Source: Spirochaetales bacterium
GTDB lineage: Bacteria > Spirochaetota > Spirochaetia > SZUA-6 > DRHE01
DNA: 12,821 nt
Reading direction: 5' to 3'
Assembly (NCBI GenBank): GCA_016930895.1
Contig: JAFGFV010000210.1
Span: forward strand, 1-12,821
This document shows positions 1 through 7,401 of the stretch, piece by piece. Positions within the stretch are counted from its first letter, which is position 1. Each line of letters opens with the position of its first letter. The position numbers and the translations under genes were made by a program. The notes under the pieces are model-generated. The model was given only the letters and a program-made list of their open reading frames with translations. It did not search any database and was not told where the DNA came from.

Positions 1-69
1 CCAGGGCACACCTCCGGTTCGTCTGCACACCACCCTAAGCCCTGACCCGCCGGGCGTCAAGCAATCCGG

Positions 70-90
70 CAGGGCGGGGCGCCGGCCCTG
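70..90. repeat. GC-rich inverted repeat upstream of the first promoter
   Basis: CAGGGC (70-75) and GCCCTG (85-90) form a perfect 6-bp inverted repeat with a 9-base loop. It sits just upstream of the first promoter. It could be the tail of a terminator for a gene to the left, but no T-run follows, so its role is uncertain. The rest of bases 1-69 shows no gene that I can support. Confidence 0.3.
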
Positions 91-117
91 ATCAAATCGC
101 CGGACTTGCACTATACT
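88..117 (+). promoter_or_regulatory. Putative sigma70 promoter of the flavin reductase-like gene
   Basis: The -10 hexamer TATACT (112-117) matches consensus at 5 of 6 positions. The -35 candidate CTGATC (88-93, 18-bp spacer) is weak at 3 of 6. Transcription would begin near 124, about 28 bases before the ATG at 152, which has AAGGAG at 139-144. The good -10 in very GC-rich DNA is the main support. Confidence 0.45.
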
Positions 118-151
118 GGGAGCGGAATCGACGCGCAAAAGGAGCCCGACC

Positions 152-685
152 ATGAAGCGGCAGCCCATCGACATCTCCCGACTGAGCCTGGCGGCGTTTC
201 GCAGCTGGGACCAGGAGTGGTTCCTGCTCACTGCCGGGGACTTCGAGGCCGGGAGGTACAACAGCATGACCGTGGGCTGGGGGGGCTTCGGGGTGATGTG
301 GAAAAAGCCCATGGCCCTGGTGGTGGTGCGCCCGACCCGCCACACCCGGGGCTTCATGGACGAGTATCCGGATTTCACCCTGTGCGGCTTCGGCTCCGGC
401 CAGCGGGAGGCCCTGGAGTACTGCGGCAATCACTCGGGACGGGAGGTCGACAAGATCGCCCGCTGCGGGCTGACCCCGGTGGCTTCGAGCACGGTACGCG
501 CCCCCGGCTTGGAGGAGGCGGAGCTCATCGTGGAGTGCCGGCAGATGTACCGGCAGGACTTCGATCCCGCCCTGTTTCTGGCGGATTTCATCACGGGCAA
601 CTACCCGGACAGGGACTACCACCGGATGTATCTGGGAGAGGTGCTGGCGGTATCCGGTATCTCGCGCTACCGGGGCTCCCCGTGA
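152..685 (+). CDS. Flavin reductase-like FMN-binding protein (DIM6/NTAB family)
   Basis: A 177-residue soluble protein resembling flavin reductase-like split-barrel proteins (flavoredoxin group), which bind FMN and move electrons between NAD(P)H, flavin and a partner protein or substrate. Family features seen are the N-terminal WDQEWFLLTAG segment, the YNSMTVGWGGFGVMWKKP segment (about residues 36-52) where related proteins contact flavin, and the VVVRPTRHT stretch that follows. The length fits the family. The ATG at 152 is supported by AAGGAG seven bases upstream and a -10 at 112-117. Its stop codon overlaps the GTG start of the next gene (GTGA, 682-685), so the two are probably co-translated. 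The family assignment is fairly secure; the physiological partner cannot be read from sequence, and the PLP-enzyme neighbour does not identify it. Confidence 0.8.
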   Translation: MKRQPIDISRLSLAAFRSWDQEWFLLTAGDFEAGRYNSMTVGWGGFGVMWKKPMALVVVRPTRHTRGFMDEYPDFTLCGFGSGQREALEYCGNHSGREVDKIARCGLTPVASSTVRAPGLEEAELIVECRQMYRQDFDPALFLADFITGNYPDRDYHRMYLGEVLAVSGISRYRGSP

Positions 686-2004
686 GCGCCCGGGAACGAG
701 AGCCGGGGGCCCCGAGAGCTTCGGGAGCCGCGGGAGCGCCGGAAACCGCCGGAGCGCCCGGCTTCGCCGGCTACCGCTGCTCGGTCTGCGGCAGCGAGCA
801 CGGCCCGGAGGAGCCGTTGTACCTGTGCCCCAGGGACCAGGGCTGCCTCGAGGTGGTGCTGGACTACTCCCGCATCCGCCGCCGGATCCGGCAGCAGGAC
901 CTCCTGTGGGGGGAGCCCTCCCAGTGGCGCTTCCTGCCCCTGCTGCCCGTGGGTGACCCGGGGGGAGAGGGGACCCCCCTGCGGCGGGTGGGCCACACCC
1001 CGGTCTACCGCCTGCCCGCGCTCGAGAGGGCCTTGGGGAGCGAGCAGGTGTGGCTGAAAGACGAGGGGGCCAACCCTACCGCCTCCCTCAAGGACCGCGC
1101 CAGTGCCCTGGTGGTGGCCCGCGCCCGGGAGCTCGGGGCCACGACGGTCGTGACGGCCTCCACCGGGAACGCCGGAGCCGCCCTGGCGGGCATGGCGGCG
1201 GCGGTCGAGCAGCCCGCGGTGGTGTTCGCCCCCAAGGGCGCGCCGCCCGCCAAGATCGCCCAGATGCTGGTCTTCGGCGCCCGGGTGATCCTGGTGGACG
1301 GGTCCTACGACCAGGCCGTGGAGCTGTCTCGCCAGGCCGCCCAGGAGCTGGGCTGGTACTGCCGGAACACGGGATACAACCCCTTTACCGCCGAGGGTAA
1401 GAAGACCGCGGCCTTCGAGGTCTGGAGCTCCCTGGTAAAGGGCAAGATCCGGACCCACCACTCCCGGCCGCTGTCGGTGTTCGTATCCGTGGGGGACGGG
1501 AACATCATCGCGGGCCTGCACAAGGGCTTCCGGGACCTGGAGGCCCTGGGCTGGCTCGCGGCCATGCCCCGCCTGTACGGGGTCCAGGCGGAGGGCTCGG
1601 CCGCGGTGGCCCGGGCCTTTCGCAGCGGGAGCTCAAGCATCGAGGCGGTGCAGGCCCGGACCCTGGCCGACAGCATCTCGGTGGACCGGCCGGCCGACGG
1701 CCTGCGGGCCCTGCGGGCGGCGACCGAAACCGGGGGTGCCTATCTCACCGTCTCGGACCGCCAGATCCTGGAGGCGATCGCGACCCTGGGGGCAGCGGGG
1801 ATCTTTGCCGAGCCGGCGGCGGCCGCCGCCTTCGCCGGGGCGCTCCAGGCGCGCCAGGATGGCACACTGCACTCCGCAGATCCGGTGCTGATCCTCATCA
1901 CAGGAAGCGGTCTCAAGGATGTGGCCGCCGCCCAGGCCTGCGTGACCGCGGCCCCGGTGATCGAACCGAGCCTGTCGGCCCTGAAGCGATTGATCGGGGC
2001 ATGA
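682..2004 (+). CDS. thrC: Threonine synthase-type PLP enzyme with N-terminal Cys-rich knuckle
   Basis: A 440-residue fold-type II PLP enzyme, most like threonine synthase, which converts O-phosphohomoserine to threonine. The PLP-binding lysine is K137 in NPTASLKDRA. STGNAGAALAG follows as the glycine-rich cofactor/substrate loop, then NPFTAEGKKT, and LITGSGLKD lies near the C-terminus; all are typical of the family. The N-terminus has C33-x2-C36 and C49-x5-C55, a zinc-knuckle arrangement common in the archaeal/plant-like branch. Residues 2-30 are a low-complexity Ala/Gly/Pro tail. The GTG at 682 overlaps the previous stop, with only a weak Shine-Dalgarno, so translational coupling is likely. 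Longer in-frame starts upstream would run through the flavin reductase gene and are not credible. Related enzymes such as cysteate synthase share these motifs, so the exact substrate is inferred rather than shown. Confidence 0.83.
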   Translation: MSAREREPGAPRASGAAGAPETAGAPGFAGYRCSVCGSEHGPEEPLYLCPRDQGCLEVVLDYSRIRRRIRQQDLLWGEPSQWRFLPLLPVGDPGGEGTPLRRVGHTPVYRLPALERALGSEQVWLKDEGANPTASLKDRASALVVARARELGATTVVTASTGNAGAALAGMAAAVEQPAVVFAPKGAPPAKIAQMLVFGARVILVDGSYDQAVELSRQAAQELGWYCRNTGYNPFTAEGKKTAAFEVWSSLVKGKIRTHHSRPLSVFVSVGDGNIIAGLHKGFRDLEALGWLAAMPRLYGVQAEGSAAVARAFRSGSSSIEAVQARTLADSISVDRPADGLRALRAATETGGAYLTVSDRQILEAIATLGAAGIFAEPAAAAAFAGALQARQDGTLHSADPVLILITGSGLKDVAAAQACVTAAPVIEPSLSALKRLIGA

Positions 2005-2019
2005 GTTCTCGTCTACAAT
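1990..2019 (+). promoter_or_regulatory. Putative sigma70 promoter for glgP
   Basis: TTGATC (1990-1995) and TACAAT (2014-2019) are separated by 18 bp and match consensus at 4 and 5 of 6 positions. The promoter overlaps the end of the thrC-like gene. Transcription would begin near 2026, giving a leader of about 37 bases to the ATG at 2063. The -10 overlaps the ATG at 2018, which argues against that codon as the glgP start. Confidence 0.55.
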
Positions 2020-2062
2020 GCCTTCCGATACACGGGAAGACCGCTTCCCCGAGGAGCACCGG

Positions 2063-4609
2063 ATGCCCGAGCCGCCTGCCGCGTCCAAGCGCCGGAAACC
2101 CACTGCCGGCCTGCCGGGACGGCGCCTGACTCCCTCCACCAACGCCCTGCTCGGGGTCGACGTGGAGGCCCTCAAGGAGTCCTTCGTCCACAACCTGGAG
2201 TTCGCCCTGGCCAAGGACGAGTACAGCGCCACGGCCCTGGACAACTACAAGAGCCTGGCCCTGACGGTGCGGGACCGGCTGTTCGAGCGCTGGATCGAGA
2301 CCCAGCAGGCCTACTACCGGGTCGACGCCAAGCGGGTCTACTACCTGTCCCTCGAGTTCCTGATCGGCCGCACCCTGGGCAACGCCGTGCTCAACCTGGG
2401 ACTGGAGGAGAACCTCCGCAAGGCCATGGAAGAGCTCGGCTACGACATGGAGGACCTCGAGCAGCGGGAGTTCGACGCCGGTCTGGGCAACGGCGGCCTG
2501 GGACGCCTGGCGGCCTGCTTCCTGGATTCCATGGCCACCCTCGCGCTGCCGGCCTACGGGTACGGCATCCGCTACGAGTACGGCATCTTCTACCAGCGGA
2601 TCCGGGCGGGCGCCCAGGTCGAGACCCCGGACAGCTGGCTGCGGTACGGAAACCCCTGGGAGATCGAGCGCCCGGAGTTTCTGTATCCAGTGCGCTTCTA
2701 CGGTCAGGTCAACCAGTGGATCGACGGGGAGGGGCGGCTGCGGATGGACTGGACGGACACCCAGGAAATCATGGCCATGGCCTACGACACCCCCGTGCCG
2801 GGCTACCGCAACGACACCGTCAACAACATGCGGCTGTGGGCGGCCAAGTCCACCCGGGAGTTCGACCTGGACTACTTCAACCACGGGGATTACGAGAAGG
2901 CCGTGTCGGACAAGGCTCACTCCGAGACGATCTCCAAGGTCCTGTACCCCAACGACAACGTGTTCGAGGGCCGGGAGCTGCGCCTCAAGCAGGAGTACTT
3001 CTTCGTCTCGGCCACGCTGCAGGACATCCTGAGACGCTACCGCAAGACCCATCCCGAGGGATTGGACCGCTTCGGCGAGGCCGTGGCGATCCAGCTCAAC
3101 GACACGCACCCGGCCGTGGGCATTCCCGAGCTGATGCGCCTGCTGGTCGACGAGGAAGGGATGCCGTGGAAAGAGGCCTGGCAGATCACGGTGGCCACCT
3201 TCGCCTACACCAACCACACCATCCTGCCCGAGGCCCTGGAGAAGTGGCCCATCAGCCTGTTCGGCTACGTCCTGCCGCGGCACCTGCAGATCGTCTACGA
3301 GATCAACCGGCGTTTCCTGGAGGAGCTGGAGAGGCTCTACCCCGGCGACGGCGAGCGCAAGGCGCGGATGTCGATCATCGAGGAGGGACCCGAGAAGAAG
3401 GTGCGCATGGCCCAGCTCGCCATCGTGGGCAGCCATTCGGTCAACGGGGTGAGCGCCCTGCATTCGCGGCTCCTGCGGGAGGAGATCTTCCGGGAGTTCT
3501 ACGAGCTGTGGCCGGAGCGCTTCAACAACAAGACCAACGGCATCACCCCTCGGCGCTGGCTCAGGCTGTGCAACCCTCCCCTGGCCGCGCTGATCACCGG
3601 GCGCCTGGGCGAGGGCTGGGTGACGGACCTGCAAGAGCTGCACGGGCTGACCGCCCTGGCCGACGACCCCGAGTTCCAGGCGCGCTGGCGGGAGGCCAAG
3701 CGGGCGAACAAGCTCCGGCTGGCCGAGTGCATCCGCCGCAGCTGCGGCATCGAGGTCGATCCGCAGTCCCTGTTCGACTGCCAGGTCAAGCGGATCCACG
3801 AGTACAAACGCCAGCTTCTGAACCTCCTGCACGTGATCTCCCTGTACCTGCGGATCCGGGACGGGGGGGAGGTGCTGCCGCGGACCGTGATCTTCGCCGG
3901 CAAGGCAGCGCCGGGTTACGCCATGGCCAAGCTGGTCATCCGGCTCATCCACGGGGTGGCGGAGGCGGTGAACAACGATCCTGCCGCCGCCGGGCACCTC
4001 AAGGTGGTGTTCCTGCCCAACTACGGGGTTTCCCTGGCCGAGATCATCATCCCGGCCGCGGAGCTCTCCGAGCAGATCTCCACCGCGGGCACCGAGGCCT
4101 CGGGGACCGGGAACATGAAGTTCGCCTTGAACGGGGCCCTGACCATCGGCACCCTGGACGGTGCCAACGTGGAGATGCGGGAGGAGGTGGGCGAGGAGAA
4201 CATCTTCGTCTTCGGCCTGAGCGCCGAGGAGGTGGCCCGCCGCCGTGCCGGGGGTTACGATCCGCGGCGGCTCCTCGAGTCGCAGCCCGAGCTACGCCGC
4301 ATCCTGGAGATGATCGGCTCGGAGAGCTTCTCGTCGGGGCAGCCGGGGCTGTTCGCCCCCATCCTGCGGAGCCTTCTCGAGGGGGGGGACCCGTACATGC
4401 TGGTGGCGGATTTCGAGGCCTACCGCGGCTGCCAGGAGCGCGTGGCCCAGACGTACAGGAACCCGGAGCTTTGGACGCGGATGTCGATCCTGAACGTGGC
4501 GGGGATGGGCCGATTCTCCAGCGACCGGACCGTGGCAGAGTACGCCCGGGAGGTCTGGGGGGTCGAGCCCGTGCCGGTGGAGCTGTCCGGCCTTCCGGCC
4601 GGGTCGTGA
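2063..4609 (+). CDS. glgP: Glycogen/alpha-glucan phosphorylase
   Basis: An 848-residue GT35 phosphorylase that releases glucose-1-phosphate from the ends of glycogen or maltodextrin in the cytoplasm. Conserved blocks include RVYYLSLEFLIGRTL near the N-terminus, GLGNGGLGRLAACFLDSM (140-157), QLNDTHPAVGIPELMRL, NNKTNGITPRRWL, QVKRIHEYKRQLLN, and EASGTGNMK (678-686), where K686 is the PLP lysine; GTLDGANVEM follows. The enzyme appears complete, with an N-terminal extension of about 30 residues over E. coli GlgP. The ATG at 2063 is preferred to 2018 because GAGGAG lies at 2051-2056, six bases before it, and the ATG at 2018 sits inside a good -10. A small membrane protein and a second-messenger enzyme follow closely, which may tie polyglucan breakdown to signalling. 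The family is certain; the preference for glycogen over maltodextrin is not resolved. Confidence 0.96.
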   Translation: MPEPPAASKRRKPTAGLPGRRLTPSTNALLGVDVEALKESFVHNLEFALAKDEYSATALDNYKSLALTVRDRLFERWIETQQAYYRVDAKRVYYLSLEFLIGRTLGNAVLNLGLEENLRKAMEELGYDMEDLEQREFDAGLGNGGLGRLAACFLDSMATLALPAYGYGIRYEYGIFYQRIRAGAQVETPDSWLRYGNPWEIERPEFLYPVRFYGQVNQWIDGEGRLRMDWTDTQEIMAMAYDTPVPGYRNDTVNNMRLWAAKSTREFDLDYFNHGDYEKAVSDKAHSETISKVLYPNDNVFEGRELRLKQEYFFVSATLQDILRRYRKTHPEGLDRFGEAVAIQLNDTHPAVGIPELMRLLVDEEGMPWKEAWQITVATFAYTNHTILPEALEKWPISLFGYVLPRHLQIVYEINRRFLEELERLYPGDGERKARMSIIEEGPEKKVRMAQLAIVGSHSVNGVSALHSRLLREEIFREFYELWPERFNNKTNGITPRRWLRLCNPPLAALITGRLGEGWVTDLQELHGLTALADDPEFQARWREAKRANKLRLAECIRRSCGIEVDPQSLFDCQVKRIHEYKRQLLNLLHVISLYLRIRDGGEVLPRTVIFAGKAAPGYAMAKLVIRLIHGVAEAVNNDPAAAGHLKVVFLPNYGVSLAEIIIPAAELSEQISTAGTEASGTGNMKFALNGALTIGTLDGANVEMREEVGEENIFVFGLSAEEVARRRAGGYDPRRLLESQPELRRILEMIGSESFSSGQPGLFAPILRSLLEGGDPYMLVADFEAYRGCQERVAQTYRNPELWTRMSILNVAGMGRFSSDRTVAEYAREVWGVEPVPVELSGLPAGS

Positions 4610-4630
4610 GAGCCGCGAGGAGGAGGGAGC

Positions 4631-5029
4631 ATGGGAAGGGCGATTCGCCGCCAGGACAATTCGTTTCTGAAGGCGCTGCTCAAGCTGATTCCGAGCGAGG
4701 TAGTCGCGGTCTTCATCTTCGTCCAGGGCATCCTGCCCGAAGCCCTGATTCCGCACCTGGTGGTGGCCGGTTTCCTGGTGGCCATCACCCCGCTGTACCT
4801 GCACTTCGCCATGGGTGTGCGCTCCCCCTGCCAGCTCGTCGTGTCCACGGTGTCCATGGCGGTGTGGATCTACGCCCTGGGGCAGGGGCCGGTGCGCTTC
4901 CTGCCTTCCCCGTACTACGAGCCCTGGTATGGGTCCGTGCTGCTGGCCCTGTGGACCCTGTTCCCGCCGATGCTGCTGTACCAGCGGCAGGGTGAGGATC
5001 CGGGGGCGCCCGAGGAGGCAAGCTCCTGA
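4631..5029 (+). CDS. Small integral membrane protein of unknown function
   Basis: A 132-residue protein that I do not recognise by name. Four hydrophobic helices are visible at about residues 20-36, 39-61, 67-84 and 99-117. A short basic N-terminus (RAIRRQ) suggests a cytoplasmic start by the positive-inside rule. The C-terminal tail is soluble and acidic (EDPGAPEEASS). The segment IPSEVVAVFIFVQGI at the first helix puts a conserved-looking Pro-Ser-Glu at the membrane edge. There is no signal peptide cleavage motif, metal-binding motif or enzyme motif. The start is well supported by a long GAGGAGGAGGG tract just before the ATG. It lies 21 bases after glgP and 29 bases before the cNMP/HD-GYP gene, so all three are probably on one transcript. 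It could be an accessory or sensor for the downstream signalling enzyme; that is inference from position only. Confidence 0.8.
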   Translation: MGRAIRRQDNSFLKALLKLIPSEVVAVFIFVQGILPEALIPHLVVAGFLVAITPLYLHFAMGVRSPCQLVVSTVSMAVWIYALGQGPVRFLPSPYYEPWYGSVLLALWTLFPPMLLYQRQGEDPGAPEEASS

Positions 5030-5058
5030 GCCGCAGGCAACGCTCCGGGGGTCCCGCC

Positions 5059-6174
5059 GTGCAGCCGACGCCGCGCCTGCGTCCCGCGGATCTACGCGGA
5101 ATCCAGTTCTTTGCCGGCATGCCAGAGCGGGACCTGCGCCTGGTCCTGCGGGTAGCGTCGGTCCGCCGCAGGGGCAGCCAGGAGCAGATCATCCGGGAAG
5201 GAAGCAGCGCCGACAGCTTCTACATCATCCGCCGGGGCCAGGTCGCCATCACCAAGCGCTTCCAGGACGGCCAGGACATGGTGTTGGCGGTGCACGGGGA
5301 AGGGGATTTCTTCGGCGAGATGGCGCTCCTGGACGAAGGCCCCCGCTCCGCCTCGGCGGTGGCCCTCGAGCCCGCCGAGCTCCTGGAGATATCCCGGCGT
5401 GACTTCACCGTGCTGCTCCGCCGGGCCCCGCTGCTGGCGTATGCCATGATGCGGGAGCTGTCCAGCCGCCTGAGGGGCACCGGCAGCCTGCTGGTGACCC
5501 AGCTGGAGCGAAAGAACGCCCAGCTGGAGGAAGCGTACCGGGACACCCTCAGGGCCGTGGTGAACGCATTGGAGGCCCGGGACCGCTACAACCAGGGGCA
5601 CACCGAGCGGGTCAACCGGATCGCCAAGGCGCTGGCCCGCAGGATGGGCCTGTCGGACGAAGAGCTGTTCGTCATCGAGATCGGCGCCCTGCTCCACGAC
5701 GTGGGCAAGATCGCCGTGCCTGACGCCATCCTGAACAAGGAGGGCCCCCTGGGGGCCGGGGAGACGCTCGAGATCCGGGAACATCCCTCCAAGGGCATGC
5801 AGATCCTGGCGAATATCGCCTACCTGAAGCCGGCGATCCCCTGCGTCCTGCATCACCACGAACGCTTCGACGGCAGCGGCTACCCGGAACGGATGGCCGG
5901 CGAGGAGATCCCCCTGGCGGGCCGGATCATCGCCGTGGCCGACGCTTTCGACGCCATGACCCACGATCGCCCCTACCGCCGTGCCATGAGCTGGGAGGCG
6001 GCCGCCGCCGAGCTCGCCGCTCACTCCGGTCAGCAGTTCGACCCGGCGGTGGTGGCGGTCTTTCAGGAGCTATGGGACGGCGGCGAGCTGGCCCGCGTCC
6101 TGGAGGAGCCTCCGGCCGCTACGCCCGGGGAGCCTTCTCCTCCCTCTCCATCAGCTCCTCGATCTTGCCGATGA
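5059..6174 (+). CDS. Cyclic-nucleotide-binding domain fused to HD-GYP phosphodiesterase
   Basis: A 371-residue cytoplasmic signalling protein. The N-terminal 130 or so residues are a CRP-type cNMP-binding domain; the phosphate-binding cassette FGEMALLDEGPRSA has E87 and R96, positions that contact cyclic nucleotide in canonical members. A charged helical linker (about 140-170) leads to an HD-GYP domain with RDRYNQGHTERV, LHDVGK (H213, D214), REHPSKG, HHHERFDGSGYP (265-276, GYP intact) and ADAFDAM. HD-GYP domains hydrolyse cyclic di-GMP, or in some cases cGAMP, using metal ions. The catalytic and GYP residues are present, so activity is plausible. No DNA-binding helix-turn-helix is present, so this is not a CRP-like regulator. 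The GTG at 5059 fits the domain boundary but has only a weak Shine-Dalgarno. The natural reading is that a cyclic nucleotide controls phosphodiesterase activity. The last 56 bases overlap the convergent DHH gene. Confidence 0.93.
   Translation: MQPTPRLRPADLRGIQFFAGMPERDLRLVLRVASVRRRGSQEQIIREGSSADSFYIIRRGQVAITKRFQDGQDMVLAVHGEGDFFGEMALLDEGPRSASAVALEPAELLEISRRDFTVLLRRAPLLAYAMMRELSSRLRGTGSLLVTQLERKNAQLEEAYRDTLRAVVNALEARDRYNQGHTERVNRIAKALARRMGLSDEELFVIEIGALLHDVGKIAVPDAILNKEGPLGAGETLEIREHPSKGMQILANIAYLKPAIPCVLHHHERFDGSGYPERMAGEEIPLAGRIIAVADAFDAMTHDRPYRRAMSWEAAAAELAAHSGQQFDPAVVAVFQELWDGGELARVLEEPPAATPGEPSPPSPSAPRSCR
6102..6143. repeat. Inverted repeat at the convergent gene ends
   Basis: GGAGGAG (6102-6108) and CTCCTCC (6137-6143) are perfect 7-base inverted arms around a GC-rich centre containing further CTCC/GGAG pairing. 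They lie across the overlapping 3' ends of the HD-GYP and DHH genes. No T-run follows on either strand, so it could only be a weak or Rho-dependent bidirectional termination region, or chance in coding DNA. Confidence 0.22.
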
Positions 6175-7297
6175 GCTCCACGACGTAAGCGTTCAGGTCC
6201 GTGACCTCGGCCTTGGGGATGCGGAAGCCGATCGCCCCCTCGTGTCCCCCCCCGTTCGGATAGGAGAGCTCCTGCAGAATGCGGCGCAGGTCGAAGCGCT
6301 TGTAGCGGGCGCTGCGGCGGATGCGGAACTGCACCAGGTCCGAAACCCCCGGGTCGTCGGCGTAGCAGACCAGCCCGAGGAAGCCGCTCTCGTCGGCCAG
6401 GCGGTCGGTCAGGGCCCTGGCCACGGACACGATGGTGTCGGCATCGAAGGCGGCGCAGAGCTGCCGGACGTGCTCTTCTGCGAAGACGGCGTAACCGAAG
6501 CGTTTCGTGAACTTGCGTTGCTCGTAGAAGCGGGAATAGCAGCTGTGCTCGATGTCCGACAAGCGCTGGATTTCGTCGAAGACCTGGTTCATGTTGGCCA
6601 GGTTGCCGCTGCGGTAGGTCCGGCGGCCCAGGAGCCGGTTAAAGATGGCGCTGAAGGTTCGGTAGGTGCGTCGCTCGCGCCGGGACTTGAGATAGGCCCC
6701 CATCTTGGAGTCCCCGATGATCCCGGTCAGCACGGCCAGCACGATGTTCCGGGACAGCAGGTCGTGGATCTGGAAGCGCTTGAGGATCTGCTTCTGTGCC
6801 CGCAGCCGCAGGAGCAGGTGCCCGATCAGCTCTCCCGACGAGGAGGCTTCGGTCACCAGGCGGTAGCCCGGGTCGCCGAAGTACTCGCTGTCCGCGCCCA
6901 GGTGGTGATCGATCTCGATCTTGAGGATCTCGGCACGCGCGCACAGTCCGCGGACCGCGCTGCTGGCGTCGAGCATCTGCGGCTTGGGAGTGTCGCAGGC
7001 TACGATCGTGTCCACCGGGGCCTCGATCGGGTCGCTGCCATACACCACGGCGATGGAGTTGTAGGTGCAGATGTTCACGAGGTACTGGAAATGCTCGTGG
7101 AGCGGCCGGCCCAGGTAGATGGTGGCCGGCTTGGAGAACTTGACCGCCAGCAGGGCGAAGGCGATCATGGAGGCGAGGCAGTCGTCGTCCGGGTTCTTGT
7201 GGCCGAGAATCAGGAACCCCTGGCGCTGCGCGAGCGCAGCGATGATGCTGTCGGTGATGCGGTTCTTCCGGCGGAGCGTCGGAATTGGCTGCTTCAT
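6119..7297 (-). CDS. DHH-family phosphoesterase
   Basis: A 392-residue DHH phosphoesterase, the superfamily that includes RecJ, NrnA-type oligoribonuclease/pAp-phosphatases and c-di-AMP phosphodiesterases. Metal-site motifs are in order: GHKNPDDDCLAS (H33, D37-D39), VACDTP (D102), EIDHH (D130, H131, H132) and GIIGDS (D196). The C-terminal DHHA1-type glycine motif is NGGGHEGAIGF (348-358). All metal-binding aspartates and histidines are present, so it should be catalytic. It lacks membrane segments, PAS domains or CBS domains. It is somewhat longer than NrnA, with an extra segment rich in Arg between the two domains (about 204-235). The ATG at 7297 begins where the family begins; upstream sequence in frame is not protein-like and belongs to the previous gene's region. 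The Shine-Dalgarno is poor. It lies 104 bases downstream of the DUF4432 gene. The substrate is unknown: nanoRNA, pAp or a cyclic dinucleotide product are candidates. Confidence 0.88.
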   Translation of the reverse strand: MKQPIPTLRRKNRITDSIIAALAQRQGFLILGHKNPDDDCLASMIAFALLAVKFSKPATIYLGRPLHEHFQYLVNICTYNSIAVVYGSDPIEAPVDTIVACDTPKPQMLDASSAVRGLCARAEILKIEIDHHLGADSEYFGDPGYRLVTEASSSGELIGHLLLRLRAQKQILKRFQIHDLLSRNIVLAVLTGIIGDSKMGAYLKSRRERRTYRTFSAIFNRLLGRRTYRSGNLANMNQVFDEIQRLSDIEHSCYSRFYEQRKFTKRFGYAVFAEEHVRQLCAAFDADTIVSVARALTDRLADESGFLGLVCYADDPGVSDLVQFRIRRSARYKRFDLRRILQELSYPNGGGHEGAIGFRIPKAEVTDLNAYVVELIGKIEELMEREEKAPRA

Positions 7298-7401
7298 CGC
7301 TGCGCGAAACCCTCGTTCGGTGCTGTCTACTCCAAGACTATCCACCGCACGGGCAGGGGAACGCAAGCCCATGGCGAACTTTTCTGCCGCAGGGTCCGCA
7401 C

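Noticed and set aside
106..681. Extension of the thrC-like frame upstream to 106
   Set aside because: It would overlap the whole flavin reductase-like gene in another frame, starts inside the promoter -10 region, and the added residues are not protein-like.
1913..3997. 694-codon open frame on the minus strand across glgP
   Set aside because: It is antisense to the clearly conserved glgP and has low-complexity Val/Leu/Gln/Gly-rich composition typical of shadow frames in GC-rich DNA, with no recognisable domain.
2716..4995. 759-codon plus-strand frame overlapping glgP and the membrane protein
   Set aside because: It is very Arg/Gly/Ala/Pro-rich, out of frame with two well-supported genes, and shows no motif.
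5808..5820. GGCGA-ATA-TCGCC palindrome resembling the PLP gene operator candidate
   Set aside because: It lies inside the HD-GYP coding sequence at conserved codons and differs in its arms, so coincidence is the simpler explanation.
7387..7394. CCGCAGGG in the DUF4432-DHH spacer, matching the arm of the repressor-promoter inverted repeat, with CCCTGCGG also at 12767-12774
   Set aside because: The same 8-base word or its complement also occurs within coding sequence (for example in the thrC-like and HD-GYP genes), so it is common in this DNA and not evidence of shared sites.
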